A stretch of 64,000 bases of DNA from CBDCTM01 sp965222005 (GCA_965222005.1 OZ244935.1:4154001-4218000); one strand, 5' to 3'. Counted from the first letter of the stretch, positions 45,293 through 54,793 are shown. Notes: generated by a model not told the origin, from the letters alone. Numbers and translations: made by a program.

Positions 45293-45300
45293 TACATTTG
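45293..45300 (+). promoter_or_regulatory. -7 element TACATTTG before the response regulator
   Basis: Exact TAnnTTTG match, same octamer as before sixA, again without a clear -33 box. The expected start near 45307 favours the ATG at 45318 over the upstream in-frame codon at 45279. Confidence 0.45.
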
Positions 45301-45317
45301 TGGACAATTTCCTGCTT

Positions 45318-46004
45318 ATGGCCAATAGTGATTATAAAATATTAATAGTGGATGATGAGCCCGATATCATTGAGTTTATTACCTACAATCTGGAGAAAGA
45401 AGATTTTAAAGTAGTGAGTGCCAGTGACGGATTGGCAGCCATTGAACGAGCAGAAGAGGAGCAGCCCGATCTTATTTTGCTCGATATCATGATGCCGGAA
45501 TTGGATGGGGTGGAGGTGTGCCGAAAACTGCGTACCAAACCAGAGATGGATGAAAGTATTATTGCCTTTCTGACAGCCCGGAATGAAGATTTTACCCTCA
45601 TCAGTGCCCTGGAGGCCGGTGGCGATGATTTTATTACCAAACCGATACGCCCTCGAGTGCTTATCAGCAGGGTGAGAGCTTTGTTGAGGCGAAAAGATCG
45701 GCTACAGCAGGGCACAGCAGATCAATTGGTGTTCGGGCATTTGACGATCGACAAGGAAAAGGTACAGATTACGGTGGATGGGAGGGAAGTGGATTTGGCC
45801 CGTAAAGAATTTGAATTACTTTTGCTATTGGTTTCCAAACCTGGAAAAGTGTTTACCAGAGATGAGATATTCCGCAGGGTTTGGGGCCGCGATGTGATAG
45901 TGGGCAATCGCACCATCGATGTGCATATCCGTAAGCTGCGCGAAAAGATTGGCGATGCCTTTATCAAAACCATCAAAGGCATTGGCTACAAATTTGAATT
46001 CTGA
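45318..46004 (+). CDS. OmpR/PhoB-type response regulator
   Basis: A 228-residue regulator. Receiver 1-122 with D12, D13 and phospho-acceptor D56 (LLDIMMP) and TKP near 108-110; winged-helix DNA-binding domain about 133-228 (FELLLLLVSKPGKVFTRDEI, RTIDVHIRKLREKIG, TIKGIGYKF). It pairs with the kinase gene that starts 1 nt after its stop. The combination is like the PhoB/PhoR type found across Bacteroidota. Confidence 0.94.
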   Translation: MANSDYKILIVDDEPDIIEFITYNLEKEDFKVVSASDGLAAIERAEEEQPDLILLDIMMPELDGVEVCRKLRTKPEMDESIIAFLTARNEDFTLISALEAGGDDFITKPIRPRVLISRVRALLRRKDRLQQGTADQLVFGHLTIDKEKVQITVDGREVDLARKEFELLLLLVSKPGKVFTRDEIFRRVWGRDVIVGNRTIDVHIRKLREKIGDAFIKTIKGIGYKFEF

Positions 46005-46005
46005 C

Positions 46006-47058
46006 ATGATCAAAAATGCAACGCCACAGCAGCTTGCCATTTACTCAGTCCTTTCATTTACAGGTATTTTAGCCCTTCTGTTGATTGCCATGAGGCTGGC
46101 CGGCTGGATTCAAATGAGCTTTCCTATCCTCTTACTGGTACTGTTTATTAGTTTCCTTAGTTCCTATCTTATAATGGTGTATGCGCTGCGCAAATACATC
46201 TACCGAAAGGTCAAGCTCATTTACAAAAGCATCCACCGATTCAAAGTTTCCACCCGCGAAAAGTCAAAAGATGTAGATATGAACAGCGATATTATTGGTG
46301 AAGTTGAGCAGGAAGTTGCCCGCTGGATCAAAGATCAGCGCAACGAAATAGAGAGCCTCAAGTCGCTGGAAGTCTATCGCCGCAACTTTCTGGGCGATAT
46401 ATCTCATGAACTCAAAACGCCTATCTTTAACATACAGGGATATGTACACACCTTGCTGGATGGTGGTTTGTATGATGAAAAGATAAACCGGCCCTACCTC
46501 GAAAAAGCAGCCAAAAATGTAGAAAGACTGCAAACCATCATCAGCGATTTAGAGTCTATTGCGCGGCTCGAATCGGGAGAGCTGATGCTGGATATGCAAA
46601 GCTTTGATATCAAAGAACTCACCTCCGAGGTATATGATGACCTGGAAATAGTAGCAAAGAGCAAATCTATTGAGTTGCTGTTTAAAGAAGGCGCTGACCA
46701 GCCTTATCAAGTAAAGGCCGATCGTGAAAACATCCGCCAGGTATTAACCAACCTCGTCACCAACAGCATTAAATATGGCCGACAAAGGGGTATCACCAAA
46801 ATCGGCTTCTACGATATGGATAAATACATTTTGGTGGAAGTGGGCGACAATGGCCTCGGCATCGCTGAATCGCAGCTCAACAGGGTTTTTGAGCGCTTTT
46901 ACCGGGTGGACAAAAGCCGGTCGCGTGAGCAAGGCGGATCGGGGCTTGGCCTGTCAATCGTCAAGCACATCATCGAAGCGCACAAGCAAACCGTCAATGT
47001 ACGAAGTACCCTGGGCCTGGGCTCCACCTTCGGATTTACCCTGGCAAAAGCTAATTAG
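46006..47058 (+). CDS. PhoR-like sensor histidine kinase
   Basis: A 350-residue inner-membrane kinase from the ATG at 46006. Two helices (about 10-30 and 37-60) with little between them, then a linker, HisKA with H134 in GDISHELKTPI, and HATPase_c (NLVTNSIKYG, GDNGLGI, GGSGLGLSI). With no sizeable periplasmic loop, it may sense membrane or internal signals. Its 3' end overlaps that of the convergent M23 gene by 8 bp. Confidence 0.93.
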   Translation: MIKNATPQQLAIYSVLSFTGILALLLIAMRLAGWIQMSFPILLLVLFISFLSSYLIMVYALRKYIYRKVKLIYKSIHRFKVSTREKSKDVDMNSDIIGEVEQEVARWIKDQRNEIESLKSLEVYRRNFLGDISHELKTPIFNIQGYVHTLLDGGLYDEKINRPYLEKAAKNVERLQTIISDLESIARLESGELMLDMQSFDIKELTSEVYDDLEIVAKSKSIELLFKEGADQPYQVKADRENIRQVLTNLVTNSIKYGRQRGITKIGFYDMDKYILVEVGDNGLGIAESQLNRVFERFYRVDKSRSREQGGSGLGLSIVKHIIEAHKQTVNVRSTLGLGSTFGFTLAKAN

Positions 47059-48361
47059 CAGCCACGGGCCGGGGTAGGGGAATGGCCTCCAGCTCTGCTT
47101 TATACCGATCTTTTACCAGGTTGAAGCTGGGAATATCTTCATCAGGCATTGGGTCGGGGGGAGGTAAGTTTTCTCTCAGATGGTTGACCTGCCGGCCATT
47201 TTTCCAAAAGCGGAAGCATACATGGGGCCCGCTGGCCAGGCCGGTTGAACCTACATATCCGATCACCTCTCCCTGCTTTACATGTACCCCCGGCCGGATT
47301 CCCTTTGCAAAGCGGCGCATGTGCAGGTATTGGGTTTGATAGGTCTTATCGTGCTTGATTTTTACAAAATTTCCATTGCCACGTGTGCGGCTGGCTTTGG
47401 TCACCACGCCGTCTGCCACCGCATAAATGGGGGTGCCATAAGGCGCTGCATAGTCGGTGCCGAGATGGGGCCGCCGCCGTTTGAGCACGGGATGAAAGCG
47501 CCGCAAATTGTAGCGCGACGAGATTCGGGAATATTTGACTGGTGCTTTGAGAAAGGCTTTTTTCATGGGACGGGCCTGCAAGTCGTAAAATCCGTTGTGT
47601 TTTTCGTTTTCAAAATAGATGGCGTGGTACTCTTTGTCAAAATTCTTAAAATAGGCCGCCAGTATTTTTCCAACCCCTACTTCCTTACCATCAATTAGCT
47701 TTTGCTCATATACCAGCTTGAATTGGTCGTTGAGTTGTATGTGGTGGAAATCGATTGACCAGGCAAAAGCATCTTCCATTTTGACTGCAATTTCATAGCT
47801 CAGTCCCTGGTCGGTCATTGTATTCCACAGGCTGCTGGTGATGGTGCCGGATGCCGAATGCACTTGCGTTTCTACAGGCCGTTCCATTACCTCTGCACGG
47901 GCATTTTCGATGTCGAAAACCACATATTTATACACATCCGGCTCATAAACAAAATACTTGGCAGATGGCTTATCCTCCAATGAAAGCAGCATATAGGGCT
48001 TATCCACCCGAAGGTTGCGTACATCAAAAACCTTCCGGGTGGCCAGCGCCAATTTGTCAATGCTTGGATAATCAACTTGATGGCGGGTGAGGATGTCCGA
48101 TAAAAATTCATTGGGCTGGATAGTGGCTTCCACCACGTCAAAAGTATCTAATACAAAACCGTATTTGATAGTTGGCTTAATAATGGGAAAGGCACCCAGC
48201 TCAATTTCTTTCTCTTTGTTGATGTATGTGCCGAGCTGCGGTTCTTCATCTGCATGAAATAAAAAGGCCAGCAAAACACCAAAACCAACAGTAAAAAGCA
48301 GGAAAGTGATCGGTGAAAAGTCAGTTTTTTTATTTGATTTGGGATGGGCAAAAGGATACAT
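47051..48361 (-). CDS. M23 family peptidase, membrane-anchored
   Basis: A 436-residue protein with one helix (about 18-35) and a periplasmic C-terminal M23 domain (about 285-400). H299 and D303 in HLGTDYAAP are zinc ligands, QYLHM follows, and the closing HxH motif reads H380-V-C382, so the usual third zinc ligand histidine is cysteine. As I recall, other Bacteroidota have GPHVCYRFW too. It should cut peptidoglycan cross-links or regulate a hydrolase if the cysteine does not bind zinc. Confidence 0.88.
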   Translation of the reverse strand: MYPFAHPKSNKKTDFSPITFLLFTVGFGVLLAFLFHADEEPQLGTYINKEKEIELGAFPIIKPTIKYGFVLDTFDVVEATIQPNEFLSDILTRHQVDYPSIDKLALATRKVFDVRNLRVDKPYMLLSLEDKPSAKYFVYEPDVYKYVVFDIENARAEVMERPVETQVHSASGTITSSLWNTMTDQGLSYEIAVKMEDAFAWSIDFHHIQLNDQFKLVYEQKLIDGKEVGVGKILAAYFKNFDKEYHAIYFENEKHNGFYDLQARPMKKAFLKAPVKYSRISSRYNLRRFHPVLKRRRPHLGTDYAAPYGTPIYAVADGVVTKASRTRGNGNFVKIKHDKTYQTQYLHMRRFAKGIRPGVHVKQGEVIGYVGSTGLASGPHVCFRFWKNGRQVNHLRENLPPPDPMPDEDIPSFNLVKDRYKAELEAIPLPRPVAAN

Positions 48362-48560
48362 AAGGCAAAAATGCGTTTGTACTGACTACGGTGGTCAGGT
48401 TTCTGTTTTGTGTTGTAATTTGAAATTGAATTCGGAAAATGTTGTACTGGGTCGGTGTGTTTCGGTGCCAATATAAAAGACAAAATTAAACTGACCAAGT
48501 TTCGGTAGCCATTTAACGCAAAATAGAGTTGTTAGGCTGAATTAGGGGACAAAGCCGAGC

Positions 48561-50501
48561 TTATTTTCGCAAAATTACATCCACCCGCCGGGCTTTGCGC
48601 GCATCCGTCTTTCCCTCGCCCTTCTGTATTTTACCCCGTCCTTCATTGCGGATCACCTGCTCAATATCGATTCCTTCCTCACTCAAAAAATCGACGATGG
48701 CGGCAGCTCTTCTCTGCGACAAAGCCATGTTGTAGGCATGATCGCCCTTTGAATCGGTATAACCAACAACTTCCACCCGCCAGTCGGGTTCTTTATGGAG
48801 AATGCCCGTCAGTTTCTTCAAATCTTTTCGGGTGCTGGCTGTCAGCTGATGAGAATCAAAATCGAAAAAAAACTGTACACGGCGTTCCGAAATCGTAACT
48901 CCTTTTGATACAAAGGTAGCTTTGGGAGCTTCTTTAGGGTGGAGAGCGGCTGTATAACAAACCGGTGAAGCGTTATCCTGTGGCTTGAAAAACTTTGTAT
49001 CCATAAATAGCTCATAATCAGGATGCTCTACCTGTATAAAATAACTTTTATTTCCTGGAAAACAGGTAAAGAAGAATCCTTGCTCATCTGTCTGCAATTC
49101 CTGTCGAATACCTTCTCCGGTAATCTCTACGGTAGCAGAAAGGGGTAGCTCAGTATTTGCATTTCGAACCAGCCCTTCCAGGTGTACCATCGGATTAGGC
49201 CGCAAACTTTCGGCCAGCTCAATCTGGTAAATATCAAGGCCTCCCTGCCCCCCTTTCCTCGCTGATGAAAAGTAGGCCGTTTTACCGTCTCCTTGTACAT
49301 AAAAGCCCAACTCTTTGGCTGGTGAATTAAAGGGAAGGCCCATATTGGTTGCCTTTGGCCAGGTCCCATTGGCATAGCGGGATATAAAAAGATCTCCCTC
49401 TCCCTGGCCCGGGCGACCGGAAGAAGTGAAGTAAAGTGTTAGTCCATCACTGGAAATAAAAGGTGCTTCTTCATCCCCCTCAGTGTTGATGGCCGGGCCC
49501 GCATTTATTGGCAAGCCCCATTGGCCGTTGCTTTGAAGTTGGCTATACCAAATGTCCGCGCCGCCAAAACCGCCATTCCGATTGCTGGTGAAAAACATTT
49601 TATTCCCGTCGCAGGTAATGCTGGGTTGGGAATCCCAATATTCTGAATTTAGCAAGCCTTCCAGTTTCTTTACTTCTTTCACATCATCTTGCTCCAGAAT
49701 GGCTTGGTAGATATCACACCCACCTTTGGTATCGGAGCGCATACAACCTGAGAAATAGAAAGCCCGCCCATGGGTTTCAAACTTGGCCATGCCTTCATTT
49801 TGCCGGGTATTGATGGCTTTGCCAAAAGCCCTGCTTTTCTTCCAACCATCGTTTTTATACTCACAGGTCACAACGTCTTCGTCTCCATGTTTGCCCTGCC
49901 GCGTAAATACGAGCTGGTTTCCGTCACTGGTGATAGTGGGCAGGTAATCATCGTAGGCTGAATTGATGATAGAACCCATATTTGCAGGTGGCGAAGCAGC
50001 TGGACTTCTGTCCATAGCTGCCTGATAGGCCAGATTTTTCTGGCGTGTAGCCAGCAGCCTATCGTAGCCCAGTTCCATTCCCGCCTCTTTCGATTTGTTG
50101 AGGTAGCGGCTGTACTTCATTTCCTGGTATTTTTGATAATAATAGGCTGCTTTTTCAGGTGATTCGTTAATAAAATGTGCTTCTGCACACTCAAAATAAG
50201 CCGCTCTGGACAGCTTCCCATCCAGTTGGAAGGAACGTTCCAGCGATTCAATGGACTTTTCGTATTGTCCCATTTCAAGATACACACGCCCCAGCTCACG
50301 ATGAGCAACCGCAAAGTCGGGCTTGATCTTTACGACCTGCCGGAGCTTGGCAGCAGCTTCTTCAAAGCGATTTTGATTGATATAGGCCTGGGCAGTTATC
50401 AAGGTCTGACGAGCACGGGTGGTTTTAGCAGTAGCTTTGCCACCTTGAGCCATCGCCAGGCAAGGAATGGATAGACATAGCAAGAGTGTAAAAGTTCGCA
50501 T
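48561..50501 (-). CDS. PorE-like TPR/PD40/CRD/OmpA_C outer-membrane protein
   Basis: A 646-residue exported protein with four parts: signal peptide 1-18, TPRs (about 25-130), a PD40 propeller (about 180-430), a carboxypeptidase-regulatory-like domain (about 440-505, EGLVRNANTELPLSATVEI), and OmpA_C (about 525-646, FFFDFDSHQLTAST, GYTDSKGDHAYNMALSQRRA with the peptidoglycan-binding D and R). The order equals that of PorE, the T9SS component that ties the machine to peptidoglycan. Bacteroidota have several paralogues with this order, so PorE itself is not certain. Confidence 0.85.
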   Translation of the reverse strand: MRTFTLLLCLSIPCLAMAQGGKATAKTTRARQTLITAQAYINQNRFEEAAAKLRQVVKIKPDFAVAHRELGRVYLEMGQYEKSIESLERSFQLDGKLSRAAYFECAEAHFINESPEKAAYYYQKYQEMKYSRYLNKSKEAGMELGYDRLLATRQKNLAYQAAMDRSPAASPPANMGSIINSAYDDYLPTITSDGNQLVFTRQGKHGDEDVVTCEYKNDGWKKSRAFGKAINTRQNEGMAKFETHGRAFYFSGCMRSDTKGGCDIYQAILEQDDVKEVKKLEGLLNSEYWDSQPSITCDGNKMFFTSNRNGGFGGADIWYSQLQSNGQWGLPINAGPAINTEGDEEAPFISSDGLTLYFTSSGRPGQGEGDLFISRYANGTWPKATNMGLPFNSPAKELGFYVQGDGKTAYFSSARKGGQGGLDIYQIELAESLRPNPMVHLEGLVRNANTELPLSATVEITGEGIRQELQTDEQGFFFTCFPGNKSYFIQVEHPDYELFMDTKFFKPQDNASPVCYTAALHPKEAPKATFVSKGVTISERRVQFFFDFDSHQLTASTRKDLKKLTGILHKEPDWRVEVVGYTDSKGDHAYNMALSQRRAAAIVDFLSEEGIDIEQVIRNEGRGKIQKGEGKTDARKARRVDVILRK

Positions 50502-50567
50502 AGGTTCATGGTTAAAGTGATTGCAAAGGGAGTAGAGAACAAGAATGGAAGTAAGGGGGCAGCTAAA

Positions 50568-51146
50568 TCATGCCTTTTTGCGCATCAAAACAAACAGCTC
50601 GTTTCCGGATCGGGGCTGTATAGAATTGTAACAAGGCTCAAGATGCAATAGGTCGAAAAAAGGAGCAAACAATTCTCTATATTCAGTTGCTGTACCGCCA
50701 AAGGGAGGGCCTTGCTGTTCAAATTCGCTGGCGAATAAAACGCCGGCCAGCTTAGCATTTGGCTGCAATAATGCTGCCGTTTTTTGCGCATATTCCTGCC
50801 GTCGGGAGCGGGGAAGGGCACAAAAGAAGGTCTGCTCGAGGATGAGATCTACTTTCAGCTCCAGCTCAAAGAAATCGCAGCAAATCAGATTTTCCGGCGG
50901 CAGATCGGGAAGCCGGGTAGCCAATTCGGCCAGTGGCCTGGCAGCCCAATCGCAGAGGTAGAGATTGCGAAAGCCCTTTTGGTACAGATAAACGGCCTCG
51001 TGCCCATTGCCAGCACCTGGTAACAGAATGTGAGCTTGTGAATCGGTCAACTGATCAATGTAGGCCCTAAGCGGAGGAGTGATGGCACCGGCATCCCAGG
51101 GGGTGTTGCCGGCCTCATAGCGTTGATTCCAGTATTGATTGTCCAT
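50568..51146 (-). CDS. TPMT-like SAM-dependent methyltransferase
   Basis: A 192-residue enzyme of the thiopurine S-methyltransferase-like family. It starts YWNQRYEAGNTPWDAG, the family opening, has the SAM motif ILLPGAGNGHEA near 41-52, and EQTFFCALP in the middle. Small thiol, selenium or oxyanion substrates are typical. The start overlaps the out-of-frame tail of the broken hsdS gene by 32 nt. Confidence 0.88.
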   Translation of the reverse strand: MDNQYWNQRYEAGNTPWDAGAITPPLRAYIDQLTDSQAHILLPGAGNGHEAVYLYQKGFRNLYLCDWAARPLAELATRLPDLPPENLICCDFFELELKVDLILEQTFFCALPRSRRQEYAQKTAALLQPNAKLAGVLFASEFEQQGPPFGGTATEYRELFAPFFDLLHLEPCYNSIQPRSGNELFVLMRKKA

Positions 51147-51189
51147 AGTTGGTGTGTTGTTGTACTAACGGTTTGGCTATGCGACGTGC

Positions 51190-51660
51190 GACGTTAGGGA
51201 GGAGAGGATGGCGGCCGATTTGGCGTTGTGTGGATATTGGTGGAATATTCCATTCAGTCTGTGACAAATGCTTCCAGCTGGCTCTTGGCATTCTTGTTCC
51301 AGTACTACTCTGATTCGCTAATTGTGTAAATCTTTCAGAAGCAATTAAATAAAATAGATACGTGGGATCTACAATATCTTTGTTTTTAATAACCAAAATA
51401 TCTGTAGAACAAATTCCTTCAAATTTTGGATGATAAACTTTCCTAAAATATGGTCTGAGCTTTCCATACAATGTGTCGTATGGATGAAATCTATATTTAT
51501 TACTCGTAACATCGTCTGAGCTACCTATGCCTGCCAATCTCAGACTTTGTTGCTCAATATGCTCCAACCCAATGTATAAGAATTGTTCTCCATTAGGGAT
51601 CATTTGCTCTTTTCGGAGCTGTGCAAAGTCTTTAAGTTTATATTCTATCCACTCACTCAT
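51190..51660 (-). pseudogene. hsdS: Type I restriction specificity subunit (hsdS), truncated
   Basis: The start MSEWIEYKLKDFAQLRKEQ, the target-recognition region with YDTLYGKLRPYFRK, and PPISTQRQI at the end of the first half are typical HsdS. After RQI a +1 shift is needed to continue as AAILSSL, then the frame stops and homology ends, so the coiled-coil spacer remainder and the second recognition domain are gone. The open frame itself runs on to 51115 in nonsense. It cannot be a full specificity subunit; half-subunits can dimerise, but this one lacks its conserved helix. Confidence 0.82.
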
Positions 51661-51735
51661 ATCAATTCAGTTTCAAAGTTAGTTTCCAAAATGTCCCTTG
51701 TGACTTCATCAGCAAGAGTGGTAGTGGTATCTATC

Positions 51736-52617
51736 TCAATTCTCTTCATAGTAATAGGAATAATCAATGCCTTTCATGTACATTTCTCTGCTGTGGATTT
51801 CATCTGTCAGAGCCTCTTTGAGCAACGCATTCAGCATGCTGCTCTCCACCGGGCTTTTTGTCATGGCATTCATGTAATCGGTTTTGCTTATTTTGCTCCA
51901 ATCCACACATTGTTGCAGGTGTTTTTTTAGTATCAAATCCAGCCATATACGCGTCGTCCTGCCATTGCCTTCCATAAAAGGATGTGCAATATTCATTTCT
52001 ACGTATTTGTCCACTATTTCATCAAAGGTGTTTTCCGGCATTTGGTCTATCCGTTTCAATGTGGTCAAGAGGTACTCGGCCATGGCAAACCGGAAACTAC
52101 CTTTGGAGATGTTTTTGTTCCTGATCTGCCCTGCAAAATTGTATAGTCCGCCAAATAAATGGGCGTGAATTTGTTGCAGACCGTTGGTAGTGCCTACTTC
52201 AATACTATCAATAAATGAACTTTCAAATAAGGCATACGCCTTGGTTTTGCTCTTGCCATCGATGGATTCGTCATTAAAAGTAAACCACTCGATGAACCGG
52301 TTGGCTTTTTTGCTTGGAAATTCTTTTCCCAAAGCAATGATACCTTCGTAATCGAGCACATCTGATCGACGTCTTTTCCCGTCAGGGGCGAGTAATTTCA
52401 ACTGGGTAGTGGCACTAACCACTTCGCTGTTTTCTTTTTTTAGCTTGGCTTTGAGGTACTTCCAATAGTTACGGGTTTTGGTATAATCATCCTGATCGGT
52501 TAGGACAGCCACAATATCCAATACCGAAAACCACCATTTGGCATTTTCCTCATCCCAAATGGCACGTACTTCGCGATCGTCAAAGAAGCGTATGGATATT
52601 TTTGACTTAGAGTTCAA
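51736..52617 (-). CDS. BRO-N/Fic domain fusion in the type I restriction locus
   Basis: A 293-residue protein. The N-terminal 110 residues (WWFSVLDIVAVLTDQDDYTK, RRRSDVLDYEGI) resemble the BRO-N antirepressor-like domain often found beside type I restriction genes. Residues 130-250 are a Fic domain with the complete motif HPFMEGNGR at 212-220, so it could transfer AMP to a target. No clear inhibitory (S/T)xxxE(G/N) helix was found. It starts at a TTG within the last codons of the broken hsdM. The ORF is intact although both flanking restriction genes are broken. Confidence 0.82.
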   Translation of the reverse strand: MNSKSKISIRFFDDREVRAIWDEENAKWWFSVLDIVAVLTDQDDYTKTRNYWKYLKAKLKKENSEVVSATTQLKLLAPDGKRRRSDVLDYEGIIALGKEFPSKKANRFIEWFTFNDESIDGKSKTKAYALFESSFIDSIEVGTTNGLQQIHAHLFGGLYNFAGQIRNKNISKGSFRFAMAEYLLTTLKRIDQMPENTFDEIVDKYVEMNIAHPFMEGNGRTTRIWLDLILKKHLQQCVDWSKISKTDYMNAMTKSPVESSMLNALLKEALTDEIHSREMYMKGIDYSYYYEEN

Positions 52618-53015
52618 AGCCGATTTTTTTCAAATTCTGTTTGATTGCCTCATCCAGTTCCCTGGATTTCTCCATTTGATCCGCTAATTGAGCCGTAAGC
52701 GATGGCATCCATCGCATCGTCAATGTCTTTTCCAATAGAAGGTTTTTTTGCTCTCCCTTGTAGCCAAGACCATCTCGCGGAAGGTGGGACGTAGAAAATC
52801 CGATCCGCCGTGTATTCGTCTTTATCTTCAGGATTTGCTCCCGTTTCAGGCTCTTCTGCTTTCAGTTTGGCGTAGTGCTCCTCGAAAGCATCGGATATGT
52901 ATTTCAGAAAGATTAGACCTAATACAAGATGCTTGTATTCGGCAGCATCCATATTGCTTCGCAGTTTATCTGCTGCTGCCCATAAGGTCTTTTCTAATTC
53001 TAAGTTTGTCGTCAT
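52607..53015 (-). pseudogene. hsdM: Type I methyltransferase subunit (hsdM) with internal deletion
   Basis: The first 106 codons are a good HsdM N-terminal domain (LWAAADKLRSNMDAAEYKHLVLGLIFLKYISDAF). Right after DDAMDAI the sequence jumps, out of frame, to SLTAQLADQMEKSRELDEAI and KKIGFEL, the normal HsdM C-terminus ending at 52607. The whole methylase domain with its SAM and NPPF motifs, about 350 residues, is missing. The open frame ends at 52650. Modification activity must be lost. Confidence 0.88.
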
Positions 53016-53221
53016 TTCAATTCCTTATCTAACTTCATTTCCACAAGTAGTTCTTTAGCTTCTACTTGAAGAATTCTCGCTATTTCAAATAAAATCTCAA
53101 TACTTGGCTGCCTTCTATTTTTAGCATAAGAATTTACCATATTGTAACTCTTACCCAACTTTTTAGCTAACCAAATTTGAGTCAGTCCCTTTTCTTCCAA
53201 AACCTCTTTAATTCTATTCAT
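53012..53221 (-). CDS. XRE-family helix-turn-helix regulator, 69 aa
   Basis: A 69-residue Cro/CI-type protein: LTQIWLAKKLGKSYNMVNSYAKNRRQPSIEILFEIARIL is the HTH core. It overlaps the hsdM start by 4 nt (ATGA), so it heads the operon xre-hsdM-fic-hsdS. Such regulators delay restriction until methylation is established. A palindrome 50 bp upstream is a candidate autoregulatory site. Confidence 0.9.
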   Translation of the reverse strand: MNRIKEVLEEKGLTQIWLAKKLGKSYNMVNSYAKNRRQPSIEILFEIARILQVEAKELLVEMKLDKELK

Positions 53222-53270
53222 TTTGAATTATTGGTTATGATTTCTAAAGGTAGCCATTAAATTTCACTAT

Positions 53271-53283
53271 CTCATAATATGAG
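53271..53283. promoter_or_regulatory. Perfect 13-bp palindrome upstream of xre
   Basis: CTCAT-AAT-ATGAG lies 50 bp before the regulator start codon and inside its likely promoter. Size and place suit an XRE dimer. Confidence 0.45.
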
Positions 53284-53602
53284 CATATTTATTAGCCCTG
53301 GGTGGTAGGTGGGTTTTGTGCGGGCTGGCTAAAAGAGCAATGTGTGCGATAGCACTCTTTGTTCTTGTGAGTTGGCTTTTTCTTTTTATGCTTGCAGAGA
53401 ACAAGCAATCAATGCAGTTTACAAGTTAGTTTTGATAAACTGGGCAGTTCTAAAGGTACTTCGTTGTTCAATAATAAGTAAATACACAGACAATCGCTGG
53501 CACCGCCTCCCCCTCCTGAAAAGCTGGAAATATTGGTAAATTCTGCTGTGTGATAGGAACCACTGGTGTAATGCCAATCCGTGCCCTCACCGGAAAAAAG
53601 GC
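53284..53602. other. Intergenic stretch without a supported gene
   Basis: A 65-codon minus-strand frame overlaps the DUF4230 stop, with a glycine run (SFSGGGGGASD) and no start context; it looks spurious. The sequence may be the remains of the missing upstream part of the restriction locus, for example hsdR, but nothing recognisable is left. Confidence 0.4.
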
Positions 53603-54793
53603 TCATTCCAAATTGCCCGTTTCAATGTTGGCCGCTTCCTCTAAAGGCTGAGAATAGGTGTCGGGCTTTTGATCGGGGATGGACTTAAAGCGTACCTTTA
53701 ACTTGTAGCGGGGATTGAGGCCCGCCACTACTGGCTTGAACAGCAGATTCATCAATTCTACTGCCTGCTCCTGAGAACGCTCAAAAACCTTACTATCCAT
53801 TGCATCCCGCCTAAATTCAGCACGCAGCATATTGAAATTTTTATTCAGGTCCAGCTCTCCTACTTCCCGTAGCCAGCCGATATCCAGCTTGTCGATTTTT
53901 GGATATACCTCGTGACTGAGAATACTGGGGTTGGGGAGGGTAATAGTGACCAATTTGCTTTTGGGAGAGAGATGGATGTCGAAGTAGCTATCGAGTTTGA
54001 AGCCGACTTTGAGCAGGCTGATTGCCGATACTTCAATATCGGTAGAAGAGACGGAATAGCCCCATATTTTGGTTTGTAATTGCTTGCTGATGGCTTTTTT
54101 ATCCCGTACTTCCATCGTGGCCAGTTCGGCGATGATCTTTTCCACTTTCTCCTCGATCAGGCCCTTGGAACGACTGAAATCGTCAATGGCGGCTCGCTCC
54201 TGCAAACGCTTTATCATTGGCCTCAGCCCCTCTGTCATAGCTATACCGCAAGGGGTATCTACCTTTTTGCCTTTCACAATGAGTTTGCCACCATCGGCCT
54301 GGAGTAAGGTAGTAATGACATGATTGACCAGAAAGCAGGTATATTTGGAAGCTACCTCATTGAGCACTTCTACTGCTCCCGTTCCGTTGTTATCATACCA
54401 GGCTTCGTACAGATTGGCCGAAGTGTCGCGGATGCTAACAAAATCCTTAAAATACAAGCCCTTTAAATAGTCATGGTGCTTGTCATATTCCGTATTTAAC
54501 TGCATCTTCAAACTGTCGGGCAGTGCCATCCGGTTGGCAACGTGGTACAAAAGCGAGAGATTGAAGTCATATACCAGCTGATCAAATTCGCGGCGATAGC
54601 GGTGTGGGTTGGAAAGTATAGCCAGGGCATTTTCCTCCTCCAGCTGATAATCAAATTCTGCTGGAATATAGTTGATCTGCATCTCCTTCGGCACAGAGGT
54701 GAAATCGCTGTAATTATTTTGGTAGTATTTATACAGCAAGATAGCTAATAGGCTGAGTACCGCGATGAAAAGCAGGGTTCTTCCAATCCCCAT
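53603..54793 (-). CDS. DUF4230 domain membrane-anchored protein
   Basis: A 396-residue protein with one N-terminal helix (about 6-23) and the rest outside or inside the membrane. Residues 245-365 match DUF4230: VSAISLLKVGFKLDSYFDIHLSPKSKLVTITLPNPSILSHEV in two pieces, then ELDLNKNFNMLRAEFRRDA. The preceding 220 residues are helical and unassigned. Function unknown. A stand-alone gene divergent from folP. Confidence 0.82.
   Translation of the reverse strand: MGIGRTLLFIAVLSLLAILLYKYYQNNYSDFTSVPKEMQINYIPAEFDYQLEEENALAILSNPHRYRREFDQLVYDFNLSLLYHVANRMALPDSLKMQLNTEYDKHHDYLKGLYFKDFVSIRDTSANLYEAWYDNNGTGAVEVLNEVASKYTCFLVNHVITTLLQADGGKLIVKGKKVDTPCGIAMTEGLRPMIKRLQERAAIDDFSRSKGLIEEKVEKIIAELATMEVRDKKAISKQLQTKIWGYSVSSTDIEVSAISLLKVGFKLDSYFDIHLSPKSKLVTITLPNPSILSHEVYPKIDKLDIGWLREVGELDLNKNFNMLRAEFRRDAMDSKVFERSQEQAVELMNLLFKPVVAGLNPRYKLKVRFKSIPDQKPDTYSQPLEEAANIETGNLE

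Noticed and set aside
53409..53606. 65-codon minus-strand frame before DUF4230 stop
   Set aside because: Glycine run, no start context, overlaps a real gene end.
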